A stretch of DNA of 47,857 nt from the NCBI GenBank assembly GCA_023395555.1, contig JAEWYQ010000035.1, positions 1 to 47,857 on the forward strand, written 5' to 3'. Shown piece after piece: positions 16,311 through 24,800 of the stretch. The notes below the pieces were generated by a model. That model was not told the DNA's origin and did no database searches. It was given only the letters and a program-made list of their open reading frames with translations. Source of the DNA: Bacillota bacterium (lineage in GTDB: Bacteria > Bacillota > Clostridia > Lachnospirales > Lachnospiraceae). How positions within the stretch are numbered: the stretch's first letter is position 1; each line of letters starts with the position of its first letter. The position numbers and the translations under genes were made by a program.

Positions 16311-17258
16311 ATGGAGACAAAACGAAGCTGTGATGAGCTTTTAAAGGAATATCGAAACAACAGAAAAGTAATATCCACTCATAGAATTCAATTTTACTTA
16401 GGTGAAAATGATGACAGGGATGTATACAATATCAGCGCACCTTTTCAATGGAATGGTGAAACCTTAATTGCCGGACGGGTTGAAGCAAGAGACAGTGAGG
16501 TGTCTGAAACTGTTTTTTTTGAGGAGAAGGATGGCAGGTGGGTGAAAAAAGAAGGATATCCGGTATTAAAGCTGCAGGACCCTTTTATTACAAAGCATGG
16601 CGGTGAAATCCTTGTGGGAGGAGTCGAAATCTATGATGACCCGGAATGCAGCGGACACTTAGCCTATCGGACCATCTTTTACAAAGGGAAAACAATCCGG
16701 GAGCTGGAACGCTTTGCGCAAGGTCCGGAGCGGATGAAGGATATCCGTTTACTTTCCATCAGTGACCATGATATATGGGTCTTTACCAGGCCGCAGGGTA
16801 TGATTGGAGGAAGGGGCAAGATTGCCTTTACCCATATATCGGATCTCAGTCAGTTAAATGTGGAAAACATCCGGAAGGCGGAGGTCTTGGAAGACCAGTT
16901 TTATGAGGAAGAGTGGGGCGGTTCCAATGAACTTCACTTATTAAGGAATGGCAAGGTCGGAGTTTTATCCCATATCGCTAAATTTGATGAGCAGGGAAAC
17001 CGGCATTATTATTCCTCCTGTTTTTGCTTTGATTTAAATACCGGGGAATATTCCCCGATGAAAATCATTGCTGCAAGAGAGGATTTTGAGAAGGGCGATG
17101 CCAAAAGGCCCGATTTAATAGATGTAATTTTTAGCGGAGGAATGATCCGAAAACCGGGCGGACTCGCAGAGCTGTATTGTGGTGTCAGCGATGCACAGGG
17201 GCATGTGATTGAGATTCCTGACCCCTTTTCCGAATATGAGGAGACTTTATTTCAATGA
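16311..17258 (+). CDS. DUF1861 family protein
   Basis: This 315-aa cytoplasmic protein matches what I remember of DUF1861. The segments DVYNISAPF, ETLIAGRVEARDSEVS, LKLQDPFITKHGGEILVGGVEI and EEWGGSNELHLL fall at the positions expected for that family. The repeating strands with an Asp or Glu on each blade suggest a five-bladed beta-propeller related to GH43/GH130-type enzymes. DUF1861 genes often sit with glycosidases and sugar transporters. No reaction can be assigned here from the sequence. Its TGA overlaps the ATG of the GH130 gene (ATGA), so the two are made together, which suggests they act on the same substrate or in successive steps. Confidence 0.78.
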   Translation: METKRSCDELLKEYRNNRKVISTHRIQFYLGENDDRDVYNISAPFQWNGETLIAGRVEARDSEVSETVFFEEKDGRWVKKEGYPVLKLQDPFITKHGGEILVGGVEIYDDPECSGHLAYRTIFYKGKTIRELERFAQGPERMKDIRLLSISDHDIWVFTRPQGMIGGRGKIAFTHISDLSQLNVENIRKAEVLEDQFYEEEWGGSNELHLLRNGKVGVLSHIAKFDEQGNRHYYSSCFCFDLNTGEYSPMKIIAAREDFEKGDAKRPDLIDVIFSGGMIRKPGGLAELYCGVSDAQGHVIEIPDPFSEYEETLFQ

Positions 17259-18334
17259 ATAAAATGAACAGATGTACTGATAACCCGTTGATTACACCAG
17301 CAGATATTAAGCCAAGTAATGAGCACTTAAAAGTGGAGGGTGTGTTTAATTGCGGAGTAACAAAATATAACGATGAAGTAATGCTTTTATGCAGGGTAGC
17401 AGAGAGCGTAAAGGATGTCCCTCAGAATGAGGTTAGAATCCCTGTTATCAAAAAGAGAGAGGGAAAAGATGTTATAGATATTGTTACAATTGTGAAGGAG
17501 AATCACCCGGAATATGATTTTAGCGATAACCGGACAATTAGCCGGATCGATGCGAATGGCATCAGCAAGGCGATTTATTTAACCTCGTTATCACACCTGC
17601 GTATTGCAAGATCAAAGGATGGAATTCACTTTACTGTGGATGAGCAGCCCTGCCTCCTGCCTCAGGCGGATGAGGAGGGCTGGGGGATGGAAGATCCCAG
17701 GATTACTAAGCTTATGGATACTTACTATATATCATATACTGCAGTTTCAGAAAACGGTGCCAAAACAGCCTTAGTATCCACCAGGGATTTTAAGACATTT
17801 AAACGCCATGGAATTATATTTGCACCTGAAAATAAGGATGTCACCATTTTTCCTGAAATGTTTGACGGGATGTATCTGGCGTTTAACAGGCCGGTACCTT
17901 ATGGGATCGGATATCCTGATATGTGGATGGCAAAATCCCCGGATCTCATTCATTGGGGCGGGCAAAAGCATTTTTACGGAATATCGGAAGATGGCTGGGA
18001 AAATGGAAGAATTGGCGGCGGAGCGGTACCTTTTCTGACGGAAAGAGGCTGGATTAAAATCTATCATGCGGCAGATAAGCAAAACAGGTATTGCCTGGGA
18101 GCATTTCTGCTGGACACCGGGGAGCCGTCCAAAATATTGGCAAAATCGGCTGAACCAATACTGGAGCCTGAGGAATGGTATGAGAAGGAAGGCTTCTTTC
18201 CCAATGTCGTATTCACATGTGGTTGCATTTTTGAAAACGGTATGGTAAGTATATACTATGGTGCGGCAGATGATAAAATATGCCGTGCCGACATCTCCCT
18301 GGAGGATATTTATGGATCGCTGCAAGTATTTTAA
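17255..18334 (+). CDS. GH130 family mannoside phosphorylase or mannosidase
   Basis: The 359-aa protein carries the GH130 hallmark GWGMEDPRIT, with the catalytic aspartate at D147. Other family segments are the N-terminal NPLITPADI and EGVFNCGVTKYNDEVMLLCRVAES, the VSTRDFKTFKRHG strand, KDVTIFPE and NGRIGGGAVPF. GH130 enzymes are five-bladed beta-propellers that split beta-mannosides, mostly by phosphorolysis to mannose 1-phosphate; a subset hydrolyses beta-1,2-mannosides. The retained KDV-FPE segment favours a phosphorylase, but the phosphate-binding set cannot be verified by eye. No signal peptide: it works in the cytosol on the imported sugar. Confidence 0.85.
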   Translation: MNKMNRCTDNPLITPADIKPSNEHLKVEGVFNCGVTKYNDEVMLLCRVAESVKDVPQNEVRIPVIKKREGKDVIDIVTIVKENHPEYDFSDNRTISRIDANGISKAIYLTSLSHLRIARSKDGIHFTVDEQPCLLPQADEEGWGMEDPRITKLMDTYYISYTAVSENGAKTALVSTRDFKTFKRHGIIFAPENKDVTIFPEMFDGMYLAFNRPVPYGIGYPDMWMAKSPDLIHWGGQKHFYGISEDGWENGRIGGGAVPFLTERGWIKIYHAADKQNRYCLGAFLLDTGEPSKILAKSAEPILEPEEWYEKEGFFPNVVFTCGCIFENGMVSIYYGAADDKICRADISLEDIYGSLQVF

Positions 18335-18363
18335 GTACACACAAAGAGCTTCGGAGACTGCGT

Positions 18364-19395
18364 ATGAAGAATAAAGTTACCATGAAAGAAATTGCGGATA
18401 AATTGAATCTATCGATTAATGCGGTTTCCTTAGTATTAAACGATAAGTCCGGAATCAGTGAAAAGACCAGAAGCCTGGTCTTAAAGACAGCCGATGAGAT
18501 GGGGTATATAGACCAAACCTCAAAATATAAGAAAACCTTCTCCAGTAAGAACCTGGCGGTATTAATCAAGCGTATTTATTTTAAAGATATGCATTTCTAT
18601 TCAAGGATACTTCTCGGACTGGAACAGGAAGCGAAGAAAAATAATTATGATATCCTGATATCTGTCTTAGATGACAATGAAATTCCCAATTGTATCGAAA
18701 ACAGAAAGACAGCAGGTATTTTCATCGTGGGCAAGGTCGAGACCGAATACCTGATGAAGGTCAAGCAATATGGCATACCTGTGATACTTGTGGATACCAC
18801 CTCTTCTATTGAGGAAACAGACAGTGTTATGACGGATAACCGGTTGGGCGGCTACCAGGCAATCCGCTACCTGATTCAGAAAGGTTATCGTAAAATCGGT
18901 TTTTTCGGGGACTTGGGCTATACGGTAAGTGTCCGGGAACGTTATTGGGGTTATCTTGAAGCAATAAAGCATATGCCGGGAATTGACGATTATTTTGAGG
19001 CCTCCGAATACTCCGAGCAGTATTCGGTAGTAGCGGATATTGAGCAGGATATATTAAATAATGATACGGCAAAAATTATCGAACGTGTCAAAAGCGTAAA
19101 AAAGATGCCGGAGGTTTTTTTCTGTTCCAATGACAATGCGGCAATCCTGCTCTGCAATTCATTAAGGCATTTAAATTACCGTATACCGGAGGATATAAGT
19201 GTTATGGGTTTTGATGATGTAGACTTAAGTAACATGGTTATACCAAAGCTTACAACAATCCGTGTAAATAAAGAAATGATAGGAAGCAGGGCGATCCAGT
19301 TGTTTATCTGGAGGCTGGAGCATAAAAACGATCCTCCGGAAAAGGTGTTAATCAGTACGGAAGTGATAGAACGGGATTCTGTTGGCAGCATCTAA
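18364..19395 (+). CDS. LacI-family transcriptional regulator
   Basis: I start the protein at ATG 18364 (343 aa), with GGAG 8 bases upstream, although the frame is open further upstream inside the GH130 gene. The N-terminal helix-turn-helix VTMKEIADKLNLSINAVSLVLN and the hinge ISEKTRSLVLKTADEMGY are typical LacI. The rest is the periplasmic-binding-like sensor domain, with PEDISVMGFDDVDLSNMVIPKLTTI at the usual place. It lies 29 bases after GH130, so it is probably the last gene of the operon and controls its own transcript, with the palindrome at 10480-10495 as likely target. The effector is probably the imported sugar or a breakdown product. Confidence 0.9.
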   Translation: MKNKVTMKEIADKLNLSINAVSLVLNDKSGISEKTRSLVLKTADEMGYIDQTSKYKKTFSSKNLAVLIKRIYFKDMHFYSRILLGLEQEAKKNNYDILISVLDDNEIPNCIENRKTAGIFIVGKVETEYLMKVKQYGIPVILVDTTSSIEETDSVMTDNRLGGYQAIRYLIQKGYRKIGFFGDLGYTVSVRERYWGYLEAIKHMPGIDDYFEASEYSEQYSVVADIEQDILNNDTAKIIERVKSVKKMPEVFFCSNDNAAILLCNSLRHLNYRIPEDISVMGFDDVDLSNMVIPKLTTIRVNKEMIGSRAIQLFIWRLEHKNDPPEKVLISTEVIERDSVGSI

Positions 19396-19436
19396 TTCCG
19401 GGATTCTTGTGGTCAAAGGTTCCCGGTTTATCCTCC

Positions 19437-19465
19437 ATGCCTGGTACCGCACCGGTTCCCGGCAT
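19437..19465 (+). other. Dyad downstream of the LacI gene
   Basis: ATGCCTGGTACC at the left and a matching GGTTCCCGGCAT at the right pair with two mismatches around a short loop. It lies 40 bases after the LacI stop and before the clear terminator at 19502. It may act as a first transcript-end structure. Confidence 0.4.
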
Positions 19466-19501
19466 CAGGGGAGATTTTTCAATCAGAATAAATACTTTGG
19501 T

Positions 19502-19531
19502 CAGCTTCTTTTCTGGAGAAGCTGTTTTTTT
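19502..19531 (+). terminator. Intrinsic terminator of the sugar operon
   Basis: CAGCTTCT (19502-19509) pairs with AGAAGCTG (19517-19524), followed directly by seven T residues. The remainder of the gap (19532-19742) is AT-rich, contains no gene, and must hold the promoter of the uridine phosphorylase gene, although I see no convincing -35/-10 pair. Confidence 0.88.
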
Positions 19532-19742
19532 GTCTGGGATTTTGGATTGTATTTGTTCTGGAAAGATTTTATAATAGTGGCATAAGGGCCTGCGGTCATA
19601 AAGTTCTCAGGTCTTCTTTTGGTATGTAAGTTATAGATCAAAAAAATAGTATGGATTTTTATGAAAAAGTAGTAGAATAATAGATACAACTTTAAAAAGT
19701 ATTTGGAGCATAGGAGAGATTGTGTTTAAAGGAGGATGGGCT

Positions 19743-20525
19743 ATGGTTGATTATACGGAAGGATCCGGCAAGCAATACCATGTTCAGCTGGGACCCGAAG
19801 ATGTGGGAAAATATGTTATACTGCCGGGAGACCCCAAGCGGTGTGAAAAGATAGCAGTACATTTTAAGGATGCGAAGCTCATTGCAGACAGCAGGGAATA
19901 TATTACTTATACCGGCTATCTTGACGGAGTGAAGGTCAGTGTTACTTCAACTGGAATTGGGGGGCCGTCGGCTTGCATTGCGCTGGAGGAGCTGGTGCGG
20001 TGCGGGGCGGACACCTTTATCCGTGTGGGTACCTGCGGCGGAATGCAGGAGAATATCATGGGAGGCGATCTGGTGATTGCCAACGGGGCCATCCGTATGG
20101 AAGGAACCAGCAAGGAATATGCTCCCATTGAGTTTCCTGCGGTTCCTGACGTGCATGTTCTGAACGCGCTGATGAATGCGGCCAGAGAGAGCGGGGTTCC
20201 TTATCATGTGGGAGTTGTGCAATGCAAGGATGCCTTCTATGGCCAGCATGAACCTGAGACCAAACCGGTCAGCTATGAGCTGCAGAATAAATGGGAAGCC
20301 TGGATTCGCTGCGGATGCCTGGCTTCGGAGATGGAATCCGCCGCCCTGTTCGTAGCAGGAAGCTATCTGAGGGTCAGGGTGGGCTCTGTATTTCTTGTGA
20401 TTGCCAATCAGGAGCGTGCCAAGAAGGGACTGAGCAATCCCCAGGTTCATGATACCGATCTTGCTATTGTGACAGCAGTTAATGCAATTAGAAAATTAAT
20501 TCAACAAGACAGCGGGTGCAGATAA
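19743..20525 (+). CDS. udp: Uridine phosphorylase
   Basis: I choose ATG 19743 (260 aa) because AAAGGAGG sits 7 bases before it; the frame itself is open from a GTG at 19722. [38 protein letters not shown]-like [11 protein letters not shown] and the ribose-binding EMESAALF motif define the nucleoside phosphorylase family, and the overall pattern is that of uridine phosphorylase. It cleaves uridine with phosphate to uracil and ribose 1-phosphate. The next gene, phosphopentomutase, takes the sugar phosphate on, so the two make a nucleoside-salvage operon. Purine or thymidine specificity cannot be fully excluded. Confidence 0.88.
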   Translation: MVDYTEGSGKQYHVQLGPEDVGKYVILPGDPKRCEKIAVHFKDAKLIADSREYITYTGYLDGVKVSVTSTGIGGPSACIALEELVRCGADTFIRVGTCGGMQENIMGGDLVIANGAIRMEGTSKEYAPIEFPAVPDVHVLNALMNAARESGVPYHVGVVQCKDAFYGQHEPETKPVSYELQNKWEAWIRCGCLASEMESAALFVAGSYLRVRVGSVFLVIANQERAKKGLSNPQVHDTDLAIVTAVNAIRKLIQQDSGCR

Positions 20526-20546
20526 AGTAAAACAGGAGGGAAAGAG

Positions 20547-21737
20547 ATGTATCAATATAAAAGAATTTTTACAATTGTAATTGATTCTCTGGGAATCGGA
20601 GCCGCGGAGGATGCCGCGGCCTACGGCGATGCCGGTACGGATACCCTGGGCCATATTTCAGAGGCGGTGGCGGAATTCCATATCCCCAATCTTCAGAAGC
20701 TGGGGCTGGCGAACCTCCATCCCTTGAAGCAGGTTGCGCCTGTGAGCCGGCCCATGGGATATTATATGCCCATGTCGGAAGCCAGCGCAGGGAAGGATAC
20801 CATGACCGGACATTGGGAGCTCATGGGTCTGAAAACCGAAAAACCCTTTCAGACCTTTACTGACACCGGATTTCCCAAAGAATTGATTGAAGAGCTGGAG
20901 AGGCGTACCGGAAGAAGAGTGATCGGCAATAAAAGTGCCAGCGGAACGGAAATTCTGGAGGAGCTGGGGGAGGAGGAGATCCGGACGGGAGCCATGATTG
21001 TCTATACCTCGGCAGATTCTGTTCTTCAGATCTGCGGAAATGAGGAGACCCTTGGCTTGGAGGAGCTGTACCGCTGCTGCGAAATCGCCAGGGAATTGAC
21101 CCTGAGGGATGAGTGGAAGGTGGGACGGGTTATAGCAAGACCCTATACCGGCAAGAAGCGGGGAGAATTCGTACGAACCAGCAACCGGCATGATTATGCC
21201 CTGAAGCCCTTTGGAAAGACTGCCCTGGACGCCTTGAAGGAGAATGGGTACAGTGTGATTTCCATTGGGAAGATTAAAGATATCTTTGACGGGGAAGGGA
21301 TTACGGAAGCCTATAAATCCAAAAGCTCCGTTCATGGAATGGAACAGACCCTGGAAGTGGCGGAGAAGGATTTTACCGGGCTGTGTTTTGTGAATTTGGT
21401 TGATTTCGATGCGCTCTGGGGGCATAGAAGGAACCCTGTGGGTTATGCAGAGGAGCTGGAGAAGTTCGATTTGAACCTGGGACTGCTACTGGATAAACTA
21501 AAGCCTTCGGATTTGCTCATTATTACGGCGGATCATGGCAATGATCCCACCCATACCGGAACGGATCATACCAGAGAAAAGGTGCCTTTTATTGCTTATT
21601 CCCCCTCCATGAAAAAGAGCGGCGCCATGGAAGAAGCCCCTGCCTTTGCAGCCGTGGGGGCTACGATTTCGGATAATTTTAATATCGGGATGCCGGAAGG
21701 AACCATTGGCACCTCCGTGCTGAAGCAGCTGGCTTAA
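20547..21737 (+). CDS. deoB: Phosphopentomutase
   Basis: The 396-aa enzyme shows every DeoB landmark: the metal site [13 protein letters not shown] at the N-terminus, [14 protein letters not shown] with the phosphorylated threonine, [16 protein letters not shown], and the C-terminal metal ligands [18 protein letters not shown]. It interconverts ribose (or deoxyribose) 1-phosphate and 5-phosphate, feeding nucleoside sugars into central metabolism. AGGAGGG precedes the ATG, 21 bases after udp. Length and ends are normal. It is more GC-rich than the left third of the window, as expected of core genes. Confidence 0.97.
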   Translation: MYQYKRIFTIVIDSLGIGAAEDAAAYGDAGTDTLGHISEAVAEFHIPNLQKLGLANLHPLKQVAPVSRPMGYYMPMSEASAGKDTMTGHWELMGLKTEKPFQTFTDTGFPKELIEELERRTGRRVIGNKSASGTEILEELGEEEIRTGAMIVYTSADSVLQICGNEETLGLEELYRCCEIARELTLRDEWKVGRVIARPYTGKKRGEFVRTSNRHDYALKPFGKTALDALKENGYSVISIGKIKDIFDGEGITEAYKSKSSVHGMEQTLEVAEKDFTGLCFVNLVDFDALWGHRRNPVGYAEELEKFDLNLGLLLDKLKPSDLLIITADHGNDPTHTGTDHTREKVPFIAYSPSMKKSGAMEEAPAFAAVGATISDNFNIGMPEGTIGTSVLKQLA

Positions 21738-21837
21738 TTAAATGGTCAAAATAGGCCAGGCGATTCTTAATGACGGGCAGGGTTTTTTGTGCTAAAATGA
21801 AGGTGCAAGGGTTGCAATTCAGAGGAGAGACCGCGAT

Positions 21838-24800
21838 ATGATTAATACCTCAGAACAGTATAGAATACAGGAATATATCCAGGGAACCGAGAGCAGTGAG
21901 ATCTATAAGGCCATAGATTCCCTGACGGGTGAGCCCGTAATCTTAAAAACAATTAACACAGAGACCATGAGCCCCAAGGCGCTGGCAAAGCTTCGAAATG
22001 AATACAATATCCTGCAAAAGCTGAAGAGCGGCTATGTTCCCAGGGCGATTGATTTTGTGAAGCTGGATCAGACATTTTTTCTGGTGATGGAATACTGTGG
22101 AGGGGTTTCTCTATCCCAATATATCAAAGAGCGCAGAATGTCCGTCAAGGAGTTTCTGCATCTTGCAATCGAGATTGTGGGCGGCCTTTCCGAGATTCAT
22201 AAGGCGGGCATTATACACAAGGATCTGACCCCCTCCAATATAATTTATAATCCCCGGACGAGGAAGATTACAATTGTTGATTTTGGCATATCGGCGGAAT
22301 TTTCCTTCGAGAAGCCTTTGATGGTTGATCCGTCAGCTTCGGAGGGGACTTTATTCTATATTTCACCGGAACAGACAGGAAGAATGAATTGTCCTGTTGA
22401 TTTTCGCACGGATTTTTATTCCCTGGGTATTACCCTTTTCGAAATGCTTTGCGGACGCCGTCCGTTTGATTCCGCAAGCCCGGCAGAGCTGATTTACGAT
22501 CATGTGGCAAGAGTTCCTCTGGCCGCCAGAATGGTCAACTCCGAGGTTCCGGAGATGCTGTCCCGGATGATTTTCAAGCTTATGACTAAGATGCCGGAAA
22601 ACCGATACCTTAGTACGGAAGGCATTCTTTTTGATTTAAAGAAATGCCTGGCTTATTATGACGAAATTTATGAAATACCGGAGTTCCAGATGGGACTTGG
22701 CGATTATTATGACCGGATTGAGATACCCCATAAGCTCTACGGGCGGGAAGAGGAGAGCGTAGTTCTGGAGGAAGCCTACCATAGTATTTTGAAAGGCGGA
22801 AGATGTGCTGTCTTCATCAGCGGACAATCCGGAGTCGGGAAGACCTCCCTGGTAGGAGAGGTTTATAAGCATGTTCTGGAATCAAACGGAATTATGATTA
22901 GCGGTAAGTTTGATCAATATCATAGGGATATCCCGTATTATGCTCTTTTTCAGTTGGTTGGAAACTACTGCGATGCCATTCTTTCGGAAAATGAGAATAC
23001 CATTGCCATCTGGAGAAAATGTATCTCTGAGGCTCTTGGTCAGGACGCTGTCCTGCTGGTTGATAAGGTTCCCCGGTTAGCGCTGATTATCGGACAGCCC
23101 CAGCCCTTGCCGGAGCTGTCGCCTGTTGAGGCGGGCATAAGATTCAAGGCAGCGGTGCAAAGAATGCTGGCAGCGGTTGCGTCCCCTCTGCAGCCGGTGG
23201 TTATCTTTATTGACGATATTCATCTCGCCAATTCCGAGTCCATGGATATTCTGGGAGAAATCATGAGCAATGAAGACATCAGCGGTCTGATGCTGGTGGC
23301 CTGTTACCGGGATAATGAGGTTGACAGCGGCCATCCGGTGAATCTCAGTCTGAACCGGATGAAGCAGCGGGAAATCAATGTGCGCCATCTTTCCCTGTCA
23401 GGGCTCACTCTTTCCGCGGTTACCCGGATGCTCTCGGATACGTTAAACAGCAGTACGGATAAGGTTATGGAGCTGGCCGGAATTGCTTACAGCAAGACAC
23501 ATGGAAATCCATTTTACATAAAACAGTTTTTGATGCTTTGTCACCGGGACGGGATGATTCGTCTTGGAGGGCCGGGCAGGGATTGGAGCTGGGATTTGGA
23601 TGCCATAAAAGTCTGTCCCGCCAAAGAGAATGTGATTGATTTTCTCACCAGGAATACGGATCAGCTTTCCGAGGAAACGGTAAGCCTTCTTTCGATTGGG
23701 GCATGCGGCGGTCAGAGCTTTTCCACCGGTTTTCTGGCCGGTATATCGGGTATGGAGCAGGAGGAAATATCCCGCCTGCTGAAGCCGGCTGTGACCATCG
23801 AGGTGATTTATCCGATACAGAATGATGATGGGGATAGCGCATGGATCCGGTTTCAATTTGCTCACGATAGATTCCAGCAGCTGTTCTATACGATACTGCC
23901 GGAGGACAGAAGATCTGATATTCATTATGCCCTTGCAAAATGCTATGAGGAGGGCCGGTACTGTACCGGAGGGAACGAGGATATACAGTTCTACATGGCG
24001 GACAATTACGCCAAAGCCTTTGAACGCATCTCTCCGGCAAAGGAAAAGAAACGTGTTGCCGGGATTCTCCTGAAGACTGCCCGTGCGGCAACCCTCCTGG
24101 CTTCTTATGATATGGCGGCCCGGTATCTGGAGCAGATTATTGGCTTCCTGGAGCAGGCGGCAGATAATGAGGATGCTTTGCAGGCAGAAGAGGAATTTAT
24201 TTTTTCGGTTTATGCGGCATACCATCTGGTGCTTTGCGGTCTGTCCCGCTATGAAGAGGCGGATGAGATTTACCGGCAGCTTCAAAGGCTTACCGCTGCC
24301 CCTGTTGATCTTACCGAAAGCTGCTGCCTGCAGGCGGTAAGCCTGTCAAATCGTGGGAGATACCGGGATGCTTTCTTCCTTGGCATCGGGCTGCTGGAAA
24401 CACTGGGAGTACATTTCCCCGAAGAGGATCTGTATCCCACTACCCTGGCTGAAATTGAAGAATACTACGCGGAATTCAGGGGAAGAAATTACGAGGGAAC
24501 CCTAGCGGAAGATAAAAAGGAGTTTGCAATCGCCAGAATACTTAACCGGATTGCGGCGGCCAGCTTTTTCTGCGATCCCCTTTATTCCTCCTGGACGATT
24601 ATTACCAGCGCCAGAAGGAGCCTGGTATATGGTTATACTCCGGACGGGCTGCAGCTGTATGCCAGTCTGATGCATGTTCTGGTACCATTTCGGAATGATT
24701 ATAAGAGAGCCTATGAGGCTGCCTGTGCGGCTAAGAGAGTGGCGGAGCAGGGGGGATACAAGAATGAGCTTTATAGGGTATACCATGTATTTTCCTTGTT

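Noticed and set aside
20658..21425. 255-codon minus-strand open frame opposite deoB
   Set aside because: deoB is complete and unmistakable on the other strand; the antisense translation has no recognisable domain.
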